A stretch of DNA of 64,000 bases from Novosphingobium album (ex Hu et al. 2023). Its GTDB lineage: Bacteria > Pseudomonadota > Alphaproteobacteria > Sphingomonadales > Sphingomonadaceae. The number at the start of each line of letters is the position of its first letter. Positions within the stretch are counted from its first letter, which is position 1. The position numbers were made by a program, and so were the translations under genes. Where the stretch lies: NCBI RefSeq assembly GCF_022832385.1, contig NZ_JALHLE010000024.1, positions 54,834 to 118,833 on the forward strand. Direction: 5' to 3'. The notes beneath the pieces were generated by a model that saw only the letters and a program-made list of their open reading frames with translations, had not been told where the DNA came from and searched no databases. This document shows positions 8,477-16,434 of this stretch, in pieces.

Positions 8477-8625
8477 TCACGTGAATTTCGCGCCGCCCCC
8501 ATAGGCCGCAGGCGATCCATCGTCAAAGTGCTTGAATGGATCGACGAAGGTATCGTCAAAGCCCTTGGCCTTGCAGGCGCCTTCGCCTAGAAGGCCCGCA
8601 TAAATGCTGTCCTTGCGGATTTTCG
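8477..8625 (-). other. Coding-like stretch without a standard start codon
   Basis: On the minus strand, from about 8625 to a TGA at 8477, one frame reads like protein (SIYAGLLGEGACKAKGFDD, then DPFKHFDDGSPAAYGGGAKF) with mostly C or G third positions. No in-frame ATG, GTG or TTG occurs between the neighbouring gene's start region and this stretch. An ATC follows a GGAG-like site by about 10 nt. It could be a small gene with a rare start, a gene broken by one base error, or a remnant. It lies 28 nt upstream of fumarase. Confidence 0.3.
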
Positions 8626-8671
8626 ATGCGCTCCGGCGTGTTACCCGCGATGCATGAGGGAATTGCACCAG

Positions 8672-9271
8672 ATGACCTTGACCGAGGAACGGTCCGCCGA
8701 CATGTCCGCCGCCCGCCATGCCATGATCGTCAGCCAGCTGCGCACCAGCGGCGTCAACGAACCCTGGGTTCTTGCAGCGATGACCGGCGTGGCCCGTGAA
8801 GACTTTGTTCCTGAAGCGATGCGTGATGCGGCCTATATCGACCGGGCCATCCCGCTCGCGAACGGCCGCTTCCTCGCCGCTCCGCTGGTGCACGGCAAGA
8901 TGCTGGCGGAAGCTGCCCTGGAAAAGGCGGACAAGGTTCTGCTTGTCGGCGATGGTCAGGGCTACCTTGCCGCACTGCTGCGCCCGCTGGCCGGTTCACT
9001 CGACTCGGTTGATCCCGCGGCAGCCACCGGCATGACCGGCGAAGGCGGTTACTCGCTGGTGATCATCGACGGAGCGGTGGAAGAACTTCCCGAAGCCATT
9101 GGTGCCCAAATGGCCGAAGGCGGCCGCATCGTGACCGGCCTCATGGTACGCGGCGTCAGCCGCCTCGCCACTGGCTGCAAGACGGCCGGTGCGGTCTCGC
9201 TTTTGCCGCTCGCCGAGCTTGGCATTCCCGCCCTGCCCGAATTTACTGCCCCGAAACGCTGGAGCTTCTGA
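8672..9271 (+). CDS. Protein-L-isoaspartate O-methyltransferase-like protein
   Basis: A 199-residue PCMT-family protein. The N-terminal helix region (MIVSQLRTSGVNEPWVLAAM, REDFVPEAMRDAAYID) is typical. The AdoMet-binding loop reads VLLVGDGQGYLAALL, which departs from the usual V-L-E-x-G-x-G-x-G-Y, and the chain is a little shorter than classical Pcm, so repair activity is uncertain. The ATG at 8672 has GAGGGA 10 nt upstream; an ATG at 8654 lacks a site. It ends 2 nt before tolC, with which it is surely cotranscribed. Confidence 0.8.
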   Translation: MTLTEERSADMSAARHAMIVSQLRTSGVNEPWVLAAMTGVAREDFVPEAMRDAAYIDRAIPLANGRFLAAPLVHGKMLAEAALEKADKVLLVGDGQGYLAALLRPLAGSLDSVDPAAATGMTGEGGYSLVIIDGAVEELPEAIGAQMAEGGRIVTGLMVRGVSRLATGCKTAGAVSLLPLAELGIPALPEFTAPKRWSF

Positions 9272-9273
9272 GC

Positions 9274-10734
9274 GTGACCCGGTTCGCAGGTCGGGCCGGT
9301 TTGCTGGCCAGTGCCACCTTGTTCATCGCCACGGCGCCCGCGCATGCAGACACACTGCGCGATGCGCTGATTCTCGCCTATCAGACCAACCCTTCGCTCC
9401 AGGCCGCCCGCGCCCAGCAGCGCGGCGTCGACGAGAACGTGCCGATCGCCCGCGCCTCGGGCTTGCCCAGCGTCAGCACCGATGCTGCATACACAGAGTT
9501 CCTGAAGCAGAGCGCGACCTCGTTCACGGCCCCGGAACGGCTGATTACGGCCGGCGCCGATCTGGGTGTGCCGGTCTATTCCGGCGGCGCCGTGAAGAAC
9601 CGGGTCAAAGCGGCCAAATTCCGCGTGGAAGCCGGTCAGGCCAGCTTGCGCGGCTCCGAAAGCGAAACCTTCACGGCGGTTGTCGCCGCCTACATGGACG
9701 TCATCCAGAACGAAGCCATCGTCGGGCTCAACCGCAAGAACGTGGACGTTCTTCAGGTCAATCTTCAGGCTACCAGCGATCGTTTCGAGATCGGTGACGT
9801 GACCCGCACCGACGTTGCGCAATCGCAGTCGCGTCTCGCCGTCGCGCAAAGCGATGCGCGCGCCGCCGAAGCGAATCTTGCCACAGCCCGCGAAGCCTAC
9901 ATCCAGCTGGTCGGCAAGGCGCCGGAAACACTCGAAGCGCCGCCGCCGCTGCCCAACCTGCCCGCCTCTCCTGAGGAAGCGGTCGAGATTGCGCTCGACA
10001 GCAATCCCAACCTGATCGCCGCACGGGAGCAGGCCAAGGCCGCCAACAAGGACATCGACGTGGCGGGCGCGGGGCGTCTGCCGCGCGTGAGCCTCTATGC
10101 CAGCGGCACCTACAACAACTACCTCGACACCCTGGGCGGCGTGAACCACAATCTCGTCGCCCAGACCGACACTTCGGCGCAGGCAGGCGCGCAGATCACG
10201 ATTCCGATCTTCCAGGGCGGGTTGCCCGCGGCACAACGCCGGCAGGCCCAGGCCCAGGCGTCCGCAGCCCTAGAGAACGAGATCGCCGCCGAACGCGGGG
10301 TAATCGCACAAGTTCGCTCCGCCTACAGTTCGTGGATCGCCGCGAACGACGTGATCCGCTCCTCCAAAGTCGCGGTCGATGCCGCAGCGCTCAGCCTTGA
10401 GGGCGTGCGGGCGGAAAACTCGGTCGGCAATCGCACGATCCTCGACATCCTCAATGCCGAACAGGAATCGCTGAACGCGCAGGTCCGGCTAGTAACGGCC
10501 CGCCGCAACGCCTACGTCGCCGGGTTCAACCTGCTTGCCGCCATGGGCAAGGCCGAAGCACGCGATCTCAACCTCGACAGCGACATCCTCTACGATCCCG
10601 AAGTCAATTACGAACGGGTGCGCGGCAAGATCTTTGACTGGGAGAATGATCCGGCCCCGGTCGCAAAATCGACCCGCACCATTGACTCACCGGTGCAGGA
10701 GGGAGACATTTCCGGGCAGCAAGCAACACCCTGA
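9274..10734 (+). CDS. tolC: TolC family outer membrane efflux/secretion protein
   Basis: A 486-residue outer-membrane channel protein with a signal peptide ending in AHA. It has the duplicated TolC core: DALILAYQTNPSLQAARAQ starts the first repeat and EAVEIALDSNPNLIAAREQ the second. Pro/Gly-rich hairpins and long coiled helices (AYMDVIQNEAIVGLNRKNV) fit the trimeric barrel-tunnel fold. The start is a GTG immediately after the PCMT-like gene. No inner-membrane pump or adaptor gene is nearby, so the partner transporter lies elsewhere. Confidence 0.92.
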   Translation: MTRFAGRAGLLASATLFIATAPAHADTLRDALILAYQTNPSLQAARAQQRGVDENVPIARASGLPSVSTDAAYTEFLKQSATSFTAPERLITAGADLGVPVYSGGAVKNRVKAAKFRVEAGQASLRGSESETFTAVVAAYMDVIQNEAIVGLNRKNVDVLQVNLQATSDRFEIGDVTRTDVAQSQSRLAVAQSDARAAEANLATAREAYIQLVGKAPETLEAPPPLPNLPASPEEAVEIALDSNPNLIAAREQAKAANKDIDVAGAGRLPRVSLYASGTYNNYLDTLGGVNHNLVAQTDTSAQAGAQITIPIFQGGLPAAQRRQAQAQASAALENEIAAERGVIAQVRSAYSSWIAANDVIRSSKVAVDAAALSLEGVRAENSVGNRTILDILNAEQESLNAQVRLVTARRNAYVAGFNLLAAMGKAEARDLNLDSDILYDPEVNYERVRGKIFDWENDPAPVAKSTRTIDSPVQEGDISGQQATP

Positions 10735-10753
10735 TTCGGCATCAGGGTATTTG
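10728..10753 (+). terminator. Stem-loop terminator overlapping the tolC stop
   Basis: An 8-bp stem ACCCTGAT/ATCAGGGT (10728-10735 with 10741-10748), TCGGC loop, then ATTTG. The tolC TGA (10732-10734) is inside the left arm. The T-run is weak, so termination may be partial and allow read-through to popZ. Confidence 0.5.
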
Positions 10754-10785
10754 CGCCTGAATGGGCCAGGCAGGGGAATGTGGGA

Positions 10786-11277
10786 ATGCGTCAGAACGGT
10801 GAGCCTTCGGTCGAGGAGATTCTCCAGTCGATCAAGCATGTCATTGCCCGCGACAATCGTACTGGTGCCCAGTTCGAACGCCAGCGCCGTAGAACCTTTG
10901 GCATGGGCGCAGGTGTCATTGAGGACGAACGCGTCGTCGACGAAAGCATCACTGAAGACGCTGCGGAAGATGACGACGTCCTTGAACTGGGCGAGACCGC
11001 ACAAGTCGAGGCCGAAGCCGTTGAACACGATGCCGAACCGGCGCTGATTGGTGATCGCGTGTGCAACTCGATGCGCGAATCGCTCGCCGCACTGGCCGTG
11101 CTGTCAGAGCCCAGGATGCCGCCGCAGATCGTCCGGTCGGGTGAAACGTCGCTCGAAGGGCTTACGCGCGAGTTGCTGCGTCCGGCCCTCGCCGAATGGC
11201 TCGACAAGAACCTTCCCCCCATGGTGGAGCGTCTGGTCGCCGCCGAAATCGCGCGGATCGTCGGCAAGAAGGGCTGA
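10786..11277 (+). CDS. popZ: PopZ-like polar organizing protein (DUF2497)
   Basis: A 163-residue protein with the PopZ layout. A short N-terminal helix PSVEEILQSIKHVIARD is followed by a low-complexity acidic linker (about residues 45-85, many Glu and Asp), then C-terminal oligomerisation helices ELLRPALAEWLDKNLPPM and ERLVAAEIARIVG. PopZ forms a polar matrix that anchors ParB-bound origin regions and recruits cell-cycle factors. AGGGGA 8 nt upstream supports the ATG at 10786. It lies about 10 kb from the candidate origin, downstream of tolC. Confidence 0.88.
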   Translation: MRQNGEPSVEEILQSIKHVIARDNRTGAQFERQRRRTFGMGAGVIEDERVVDESITEDAAEDDDVLELGETAQVEAEAVEHDAEPALIGDRVCNSMRESLAALAVLSEPRMPPQIVRSGETSLEGLTRELLRPALAEWLDKNLPPMVERLVAAEIARIVGKKG

Positions 11278-11331
11278 TTCGTTCGATTTCCGGGCTGGAC
11301 CTGCCGGGCCACCCACCCTACTTCGCCCTGT

Positions 11332-11763
11332 ATGGCCAAACCCGATCCTGCGTTGCTTGATCTTGCACGCTATCCCTTTACCTGCACCATTGAACCGCGT
11401 TTCGGCGATCTCGACATCAACATGCACGTCAACAATGTCGCGATGGCAGGCATCCTTGAAGATGCGCGCATCCGGCTCGGACGGCAAACGGACTATCGCA
11501 GTTTGTTGCCGGGATCGACCACGATGGTCGCAAGCATCGCCATCGAATATATCGGCGAGGCCAATTACCCTGATCCCATCAATGTTTCCGCGGCTCTGGA
11601 GCGCATAGGGCGCACCAGCCAGCAGATCGTCCAGGTCGGGACCCAGAAAGGCAAACCGCTGGTCTTCGCACGCACGGTGCTGGTCATGGTAGGCCCTGAC
11701 GGCCCTGTACCGTTCCCCGAATCCTTCGCAGCCTCGGTCGAACCCTGGATGCTCCGCCCGTGA
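11332..11763 (+). CDS. Acyl-CoA thioesterase (hotdog fold, 4HBT type)
   Basis: A 143-residue hotdog-fold protein. The 4HBT-type start RFGDLDINMHVNNVAMAGILEDARI contains the catalytic Asp region of 4-hydroxybenzoyl-CoA thioesterase-like enzymes, followed by the beta core (TMVASIAIEYIGEANYPDPI). It presumably hydrolyses an acyl-CoA in the cytosol; the substrate is unknown. The TGA overlaps the GTG start of the following ferredoxin gene (GTGA), implying translational coupling. Confidence 0.85.
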   Translation: MAKPDPALLDLARYPFTCTIEPRFGDLDINMHVNNVAMAGILEDARIRLGRQTDYRSLLPGSTTMVASIAIEYIGEANYPDPINVSAALERIGRTSQQIVQVGTQKGKPLVFARTVLVMVGPDGPVPFPESFAASVEPWMLRP

Positions 11764-12134
11764 CCGGCACCGAAAAGGAAATCGCGCAGGCCCGCGAGGC
11801 GCTGGCCAAGGCCGGTGGGGACGAAATCCAGCGGCACATCTTCATCTGCGCGGAACCACAAAAAGGCGAATGCTGCGCTCCCGACAAAGGGCAGGCGGCA
11901 TGGAAATATCTGAAAAAGCGCCTGAAACAGCTCGGACTCGATGGTGCAGGCGGAGTTGCCCGTACCAAGGCCGACTGCCTGCGAATCTGCTTCGCCGGCC
12001 CGGTGGCGGTCGTCTGGCCTGATGGCGTCTGGTATCACTCCTGCACCGAAGAAGTGCTGGAAAAGATCATCCAACAGCACCTGATCGGCGGAAAACCTGT
12101 CGAAGAATACCGGCTCCGTCCCAAACCGGATTGA
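11760..12134 (+). CDS. Thioredoxin-like [2Fe-2S] ferredoxin
   Basis: A 124-residue protein with cysteines arranged as in Shethna-type/thioredoxin-like 2Fe-2S ferredoxins: HIFICAEPQKGECC near the N terminus, then KADCLRICFAGPVAVVWPDG and WYHSCTEE. It is probably an electron carrier of unknown partner. It starts with GTG overlapping the stop of the thioesterase gene. Only 10 nt separate its stop from the convergent membrane-protein gene. Confidence 0.85.
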   Translation: MTGTEKEIAQAREALAKAGGDEIQRHIFICAEPQKGECCAPDKGQAAWKYLKKRLKQLGLDGAGGVARTKADCLRICFAGPVAVVWPDGVWYHSCTEEVLEKIIQQHLIGGKPVEEYRLRPKPD

Positions 12135-12144
12135 GGAGTCGCCC

Positions 12145-12441
12145 CTAGCGGCGCGAATCCTCTTCTTCCAGCGGATCAATGATGCATTCATCGTGACCGG
12201 TCCCGCTCGAGAGGAACACCAGTCCCATCAGCGCCGAAGTCAGCAGCATCGTGAAACCGATGCCGAGCGCGGTCGCGATGTAGAAGTGGATCGAGACCAT
12301 TCCGTTGGAGCGGTAAAGCAGGATCACTGCCGCCGCGACCAGTCCCACGGTTAGCACCATCATCCAGCGCATGATGCGCAGATAGCGCGCCCAGGCGTGC
12401 GCGGCCTTCTCGGGGTCTTCAAGGGGAGAGGAGGGTATCAT
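12145..12441 (-). CDS. Small two-helix membrane protein, unknown
   Basis: A 98-residue protein with two hydrophobic helices (MMVLTVGLVAAAVILLY and YIATALGIGFTMLLTSALMGLVFL), an N-terminal region with conserved-looking DPEKAAHAWARYLRIMRWM and an acidic C-terminal tail (DPLEEEDSRR). It looks like a conserved sphingomonad inner-membrane protein; no function can be assigned. It converges on the ferredoxin gene. Confidence 0.7.
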   Translation of the reverse strand: MIPSSPLEDPEKAAHAWARYLRIMRWMMVLTVGLVAAAVILLYRSNGMVSIHFYIATALGIGFTMLLTSALMGLVFLSSGTGHDECIIDPLEEEDSRR

Positions 12442-12587
12442 CGCGAGTCCATGTGAGAGCTTTGCTCCCGCCTCGCAAGAGGCAGTTACGCCATCGGACG
12501 AAGTGGCGGATACGCGCCCTCTGTGGTATTCTCAGCCAGCCTGCACCTTTGGGTACAGGTCCAAGCAAAAACAGGGAGAGTACGACA

Positions 12588-13013
12588 ATGACCATTGGCC
12601 GCCTTATTGAAGGCCGTGACGCCGTTCTGACCTGCGATGTGTCCACCTGTGTGCGTGATGCCGCCGGTATTCTCGCCGAACGCCGCATCGGCGCGCTGCC
12701 GGTGATGGAAAACGGAAAGATCGCCGGCATCTTCTCCGAACGTGACGTGATCTACCGCTTGCGTGAATTCGGTCCCGACATGCTGGCAAAGCCAGTTGGC
12801 GAGATCATGACGGCACCGGCCGTCACGGTCGACCCGGAGACCTCCGTCATGGCGGCGCTGTCGCTGATGACGCGCCGGCGTATCCGCCATCTTCCCGTCG
12901 TGGCAGACGGCGAAATGATCGGTTTCGTCTCGATCGGCGATCTCGTGAAGCACCGGATCGACAAGATCGAATCCGAAGCCGCCGCGATGCGCGATTATAT
13001 CCAGATGGCCTGA
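12588..13013 (+). CDS. CBS-domain pair protein
   Basis: A 141-residue protein made of two CBS motifs: residues 20-75 (CVRDAAGILAERRIGALPVMENGKIAGIFSE, split here as two parts of the first CBS) and 80-130 (SVMAALSLMTRRRIRHLPVVADGEMIGF). The tail MRDYIQMA is common in this stand-alone family. CBS pairs bind adenine nucleotides and regulate partners. AGGGAGAG upstream supports the ATG at 12588. A monocistronic gene by position. Confidence 0.9.
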   Translation: MTIGRLIEGRDAVLTCDVSTCVRDAAGILAERRIGALPVMENGKIAGIFSERDVIYRLREFGPDMLAKPVGEIMTAPAVTVDPETSVMAALSLMTRRRIRHLPVVADGEMIGFVSIGDLVKHRIDKIESEAAAMRDYIQMA

Positions 13014-13087
13014 GCCCGTCTGGCAACAGCAGAAAGCTGGTCCGCTCCCGGGTTGCCGCACGGGGCAGGGGCGCTTACATCCCGGGC

Positions 13088-13420
13088 ATGGACCAGCAAA
13101 ACCTCACACTCAGCCCTTCCGCTGCAGCCCGCGTGGCGGCGATTGCAGAAAAGCAGGGAAAACCCGCGATCCTGCGCCTGTCGGTCGAAGGCGGCGGGTG
13201 TTCGGGCTTTCAGTACAAGTTCGGTTTGGCCGACACACCCGAACCGGATGACATGATTGCCGAAACCGATGGCGTGCGGCTGGTGGTCGATCCTTCAAGC
13301 CTCGATCTCGTCAACGGTTGCGTGGTCGACTTCGTCGAGTCGCTGGGCGGTGCGGCCTTCAAGGTCGAAAACCCGAATGCAGCGGCAGGGTGCGGCTGCG
13401 GATCGAGCTTCTCGGTGTGA
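13088..13420 (+). CDS. erpA: Iron-sulfur cluster insertion protein ErpA-like (A-type carrier)
   Basis: A 110-residue A-type carrier. The three ligand cysteines are in GGGCSGFQY (residues 36-44) and near the C terminus in GCGCGSSF, the family hallmark. It transfers Fe-S clusters to apo-proteins. ErpA versus IscA/SufA cannot be separated with certainty from sequence alone, but a lone A-type gene next to xth is usually called erpA in alphaproteobacteria. The last codon and stop overlap the GTG of xth. Confidence 0.85.
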   Translation: MDQQNLTLSPSAAARVAAIAEKQGKPAILRLSVEGGGCSGFQYKFGLADTPEPDDMIAETDGVRLVVDPSSLDLVNGCVVDFVESLGGAAFKVENPNAAAGCGCGSSFSV

Positions 13421-14193
13421 CAAAGGTCGCCTCGTTCAACATCAACGGGGTCAAGGCGCGCCTTCCCCGCCTGCTTGAATGGCTCGAGGAGACCCGTCCC
13501 GCGGTCGCCTGCCTGCAGGAGATCAAGTCGCAGGACGAAGGCTTCCCGATCGCCGAGTTCGAAAAGCTGGGCTACAAGGGCATCTGGCACGGCCAGAAGG
13601 GCTTCAACGGCGTCGCGATCCTTGCCGACGGGGAAATGCCCGAGGAAGTGCAGCGCGGGCTCGATGGCGAGCCCGAGGACGATCACTCGCGCTATCTGGA
13701 AGCCAATGTCTTCGGCCTGCGCGTGGTGTGCATCTATCTGCCCAACGGCAATCCGGTGCCCGGCCCGAAATTCGACTACAAGCTGCGCTGGATGAAGCGC
13801 CTGCGCGACCGCATGGCCGCCATCAGGGCCGAGGAAGTGCCGGCGATCGTCACCGGCGACTTCAACGTGATCCCGACCGACCGCGATGTCTGGTCACCGC
13901 AGGCCATGGCTTCTGATGCCCTCATGCAGCCGGAATCGCGCGATGCCTATTTCCGACTGCTGGGCGATGGCTGGACCGACGCAATTGCCACACACAACCC
14001 TGCGGGCGGCGTGTGGACCTACTGGGACTATCAGGCGGGCGCCTGGCAACGCGATCACGGGTTTCGCATCGATCACGCTCTGCTTTCGCCAGAGCTCGCC
14101 GACCGCCTTGCTGCCTGTGGTGTCGACAAGGCGCATCGCGGGCGGGAAAAGGCGAGTGATCACGCCCCCGTCTGGGTCGAGCTCCGAGACTGA
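13417..14193 (+). CDS. xth: Exodeoxyribonuclease III
   Basis: A 258-residue AP endonuclease and 3'-5' exonuclease of base-excision repair. EEP-family motifs appear in order: FNINGVKARL, CLQEIKSQ (metal-binding Glu), YLPNGNP, GDFNVIPTDRD, WTYWDYQAGAWQRDHGFRIDH and the catalytic His in KASDHAPVW. It starts with GTG overlapping the erpA stop (GTGA), giving the expected length; extension upstream would lie inside erpA. Confidence 0.95.
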   Translation: MTKVASFNINGVKARLPRLLEWLEETRPAVACLQEIKSQDEGFPIAEFEKLGYKGIWHGQKGFNGVAILADGEMPEEVQRGLDGEPEDDHSRYLEANVFGLRVVCIYLPNGNPVPGPKFDYKLRWMKRLRDRMAAIRAEEVPAIVTGDFNVIPTDRDVWSPQAMASDALMQPESRDAYFRLLGDGWTDAIATHNPAGGVWTYWDYQAGAWQRDHGFRIDHALLSPELADRLAACGVDKAHRGREKASDHAPVWVELRD

Positions 14194-14228
14194 AAACAGG
14201 CGGGAACTTTCAACAGTTCCGCCCGTTT
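14194..14228. terminator. Convergent stem-loop terminator
   Basis: An imperfect hairpin (about 14194-14208 with 14215-14228) has a GC-rich core with one bulge and one mismatch, flanked by AAAA on the left and TTT on the right. It occupies the whole gap between xth and the convergent hydrolase gene. Confidence 0.65.
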
Positions 14229-14231
14229 CCC

Positions 14232-14882
14232 TCAACGATAGAAAATGTGGTTGTCGATCCGGCCGACCCGGGTCAGCCGCCAGTTCGGCGACACGCGGGT
14301 CGCGTGGAAGAACAGGGCCCCCTTAGCAGGGCTCTTCCAGCTGCCGTCGCGGGCGATCTGGGCAATTGCCACGGCCTGCTGCCAGCTGGCGGAATGCTCC
14401 CGCACAGAGGGCATCGCATGGCCACGGACGAACGAAAACTGCGAGCGCTGCAAGACCACGCCGCAATAGCTGTCCGGGAACTTCTCCGACGCCGCACGGT
14501 TGATGATCACGCGGCCAACAGCAAGCTGGCCTTCCAGCGTCTCACCGCGCGCCTCGAAATAGATGGCGCCGGCAAGGCAGCGCATTTCCCGGCTCAAAGT
14601 CCCGGGCATATCCTGCTCGGCCACGAGTTCGGCCAGGGAAGCCACGTCGGAATTCTCTTCGACGCCTTCCTGAGCAGTGGTGTCATCCGTTGCGCGCTCG
14701 CCATTGTCGGAAGCAACTGCCTGCACGACCGGCTCGGAAACGAATGTCACTGCGGATTCCTGTTGGGCCGGTACCGGAAGCATATCCGAGGCGGCCGCGC
14801 CCGAACCCTGGGCGCCAAACAAAGTAGCAAGTACCGTAGCGGCGAGCGCAATCGCGCTGGCCCACTGAACCTTGGTTCGCAT
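14232..14882 (-). CDS. SleB-like cell wall hydrolase
   Basis: A 216-residue exported protein. A membrane segment or signal (about residues 7-30) is followed by a low-complexity linker and a Hydrolase_2/SleB domain (CLAGAIYFEARGETLEGQLAVG, VIINRAAS, FSFVRG, FFHATRVSPNW). The Glu in YFEARGE is the expected catalytic residue. It probably cleaves peptidoglycan in the periplasm. The ATG at 14882 is chosen because sequence before it is not coding-like. Two tandem AGCTTGCAA units lie upstream (15048-15065). Confidence 0.85.
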   Translation of the reverse strand: MRTKVQWASAIALAATVLATLFGAQGSGAAASDMLPVPAQQESAVTFVSEPVVQAVASDNGERATDDTTAQEGVEENSDVASLAELVAEQDMPGTLSREMRCLAGAIYFEARGETLEGQLAVGRVIINRAASEKFPDSYCGVVLQRSQFSFVRGHAMPSVREHSASWQQAVAIAQIARDGSWKSPAKGALFFHATRVSPNWRLTRVGRIDNHIFYR

Positions 14883-15078
14883 TACATCTTGATCAAATGC
14901 GGTGAACCCATCCGACACAGGCTGAAACGTGAAACCCCTCCGGGCATCATGATCACGTCCGGGCCTGCCGATAGTCCCCCGTCTGCGTGCTAGCCGGAAA
15001 GCCGGAATGCTTCCCATGCCGCCTGCGCGTTTGCGAAGGCGCCCATAGCTTGCAAAGCTTGCAAGTCAACCGGAAAAG

Positions 15079-15408
15079 TTAATTGAGGCCGATGAACCGT
15101 TCGCCCTGTGCGATGTCGAGCTCCACGATCCACAGATCGGGGTCCTGATCCCTGCGGCGACTTAGATAATCTGAAAATTCGTATTTATTTTCAGTATCTT
15201 GCTTCTTTACGCATTGCCATTGTCGAGTGCCGTCAATCTGCGGCATGCGCTCGTAAGCCTGTGAGTTTTCGCCCTTTTCCGTGGTCACGACCATGATCGT
15301 CCCGGCGTCACGCTCGCCTTTGTTAACTATCATTGCAAACCCGCCGGCCACCTCTACCGCCCGGATCATCGCCGCAACTTCAAGATGTGCCGGAAGCCGA
15401 GCGTCCAT
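15079..15408 (-). CDS. DUF1491 family protein
   Basis: A 109-residue protein recognisable as DUF1491 by RLPAHLEVAAMIRAVEVAGG, AMIVNKGERDAGTIMVV and the C-terminal DLWIVELDIAQGERFI. Function unknown. It follows the thioesterase gene directly (a GTG at 15411 abuts that stop; the ATG at 15408 is preferred). The stretch 15165-15235, coding for KKQDTENKYEFSDYLSRR, is markedly AT-rich with codons rare in the neighbours (CTA, AGT, AAT). Confidence 0.85.
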   Translation of the reverse strand: MDARLPAHLEVAAMIRAVEVAGGFAMIVNKGERDAGTIMVVTTEKGENSQAYERMPQIDGTRQWQCVKKQDTENKYEFSDYLSRRRDQDPDLWIVELDIAQGERFIGLN

Positions 15409-15411
15409 CAC

Positions 15412-15906
15412 TCAGGACGCCGTCTGAGGCCCGGAATAGCCCGGCAGGCCGGAAAGAGCGATGCGCGAGCGCATGAACGTACCGGTTCCGCGGCCGACTT
15501 CGTCGCCTTCCTCATCGACCAACCGCGATTCAGCCACGAGCACCCGCCGGCGGCCGCTGACCCAGCGCCCCTCCGCCACGATTGTGCCGCCCTTGATGGG
15601 CTTGCTGAGGTGCAGGTTGAAAGAGGTGGTCAGCAGGAACCGGTCGGTCACCAGCGTGTTCGCTGCGTAGAATGCGGCATCATCCAGCATCTTGAAATAG
15701 ATCGTGCCATGCGCTGCGCCCGCTGCATGGAAACAATCGGGTTCCACAACGAAAGTGATGCGCGAAAGCCCTTCGCCAAAGATCTCCAGTGAGGAACGGA
15801 ACTTGTGGTTGATCGGCGCGGATGCGTAGAGCCCCTCCAGCGCACGCCAATGCAGGCTGGCTCCGGATTCTTTCGGCACCACGCCCGGCGCTGAATCAGG
15901 CGACAT
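15412..15906 (-). CDS. PaaI-type thioesterase (hotdog fold)
   Basis: A 164-residue hotdog protein with the PaaI/YigI-like core: FVVEPDCFHAAGAAHGTIYFKMLDDAAFYAA and a beta strand FNLHLSKPIKGGTIVAEG. The HAAGAAHG loop resembles the substrate-binding HGG region of PaaI enzymes. The ATG at 15906 overlaps the ptsN stop by 11 nt. Likely acts on an acyl-CoA; specificity unknown. It sits in the ptsN-thioesterase-DUF1491 minus-strand set. Confidence 0.82.
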   Translation of the reverse strand: MSPDSAPGVVPKESGASLHWRALEGLYASAPINHKFRSSLEIFGEGLSRITFVVEPDCFHAAGAAHGTIYFKMLDDAAFYAANTLVTDRFLLTTSFNLHLSKPIKGGTIVAEGRWVSGRRRVLVAESRLVDEEGDEVGRGTGTFMRSRIALSGLPGYSGPQTAS

Positions 15907-16357
15907 CGCGATCGATGACGTTGCAAAGCAGGCTGTAGAGGGCCTCGGAGCCGGGCGCGGCCAACAGCGCTTCATGCATGCGCTCATCCCGCATCATCCG
16001 CGAAATCGCTGCCAGAGCATGGAGATGCGTGGCGCCGGCGCCTTCTGGCGACAGCAACCCGAACACGAGATCGACCGGCATGCCGTCGGCAGAATCAAAT
16101 TCCACCGCTGATTCGAGGCGCATGAAAGCGGCAACCGGGCGGCCAAGGCCTGGGATACGGGCATGGGGGATCGCGATCCGGCGCCCGAAGCCGGTACTGC
16201 CAAGCTCTTCGCGCTCGACGATACGTTCCAGAACCTTGTCGCGGTCAAGGTCATAGACCTCGCCAAAAAGCACCGCGAGCTGTCCCAGAATGATGTCCTT
16301 GCTGTCTGCGCTCGCCGTGATCACGGCTTCGGGCAACAGCGTGAAAAGACCACTCAT
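15896..16357 (-). CDS. ptsN: PTS IIA-Ntr nitrogen regulatory protein PtsN
   Basis: A 153-residue EIIA of the mannitol/fructose superfamily. The phospho-acceptor His is in RRIAIPHARI (about residue 66), followed by FMRLESAVEFDSADGMPVDLVFGLLSPE, typical of PtsN. It takes phosphate from PtsO and signals nitrogen, potassium and (p)ppGpp state. It lies 117 nt downstream of hpf on the same strand; rpoN, which often precedes hpf, is absent here because dnaQ takes that place. Confidence 0.92.
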   Translation of the reverse strand: MSGLFTLLPEAVITASADSKDIILGQLAVLFGEVYDLDRDKVLERIVEREELGSTGFGRRIAIPHARIPGLGRPVAAFMRLESAVEFDSADGMPVDLVFGLLSPEGAGATHLHALAAISRMMRDERMHEALLAAPGSEALYSLLCNVIDRDVA

Positions 16358-16407
16358 TTCGAATCTAATTCTAGGATTTGATCGGTTTTCAATTTATAAA
16401 TGCCCCC

Positions 16408-16434
16408 AACCCCCGGCAAAACCGGGGGTTTTTC
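16408..16434 (+). terminator. Terminator-like hairpin facing the plus strand
   Basis: A 9-bp stem AACCCCCGG/CCGGGGGTT (16408-16416 with 16422-16430) and a T-run (16429-16433) form a canonical terminator only on the plus strand, although both flanking genes (ptsN, hpf) are on the minus strand. On the minus strand the hairpin is followed by GGGGGC rather than T. Confidence 0.6.

Noticed and set aside
6821..8590. 589-codon open frame opposite fumarase
   Set aside because: Shadow of the class I fumarase gene; no ribosome-binding site or recognisable motif.
12135..12144. Missing terminator in the 10-nt gap between the ferredoxin and membrane-protein genes
   Set aside because: No hairpin fits; read-through or Rho-dependent ending is likely, which is ordinary for such gaps.
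16378..16400. TTGATC and TATAAA as a plus-strand promoter before the hairpin
   Set aside because: The spacer is only 11 nt and the transcript would start at the hairpin itself.
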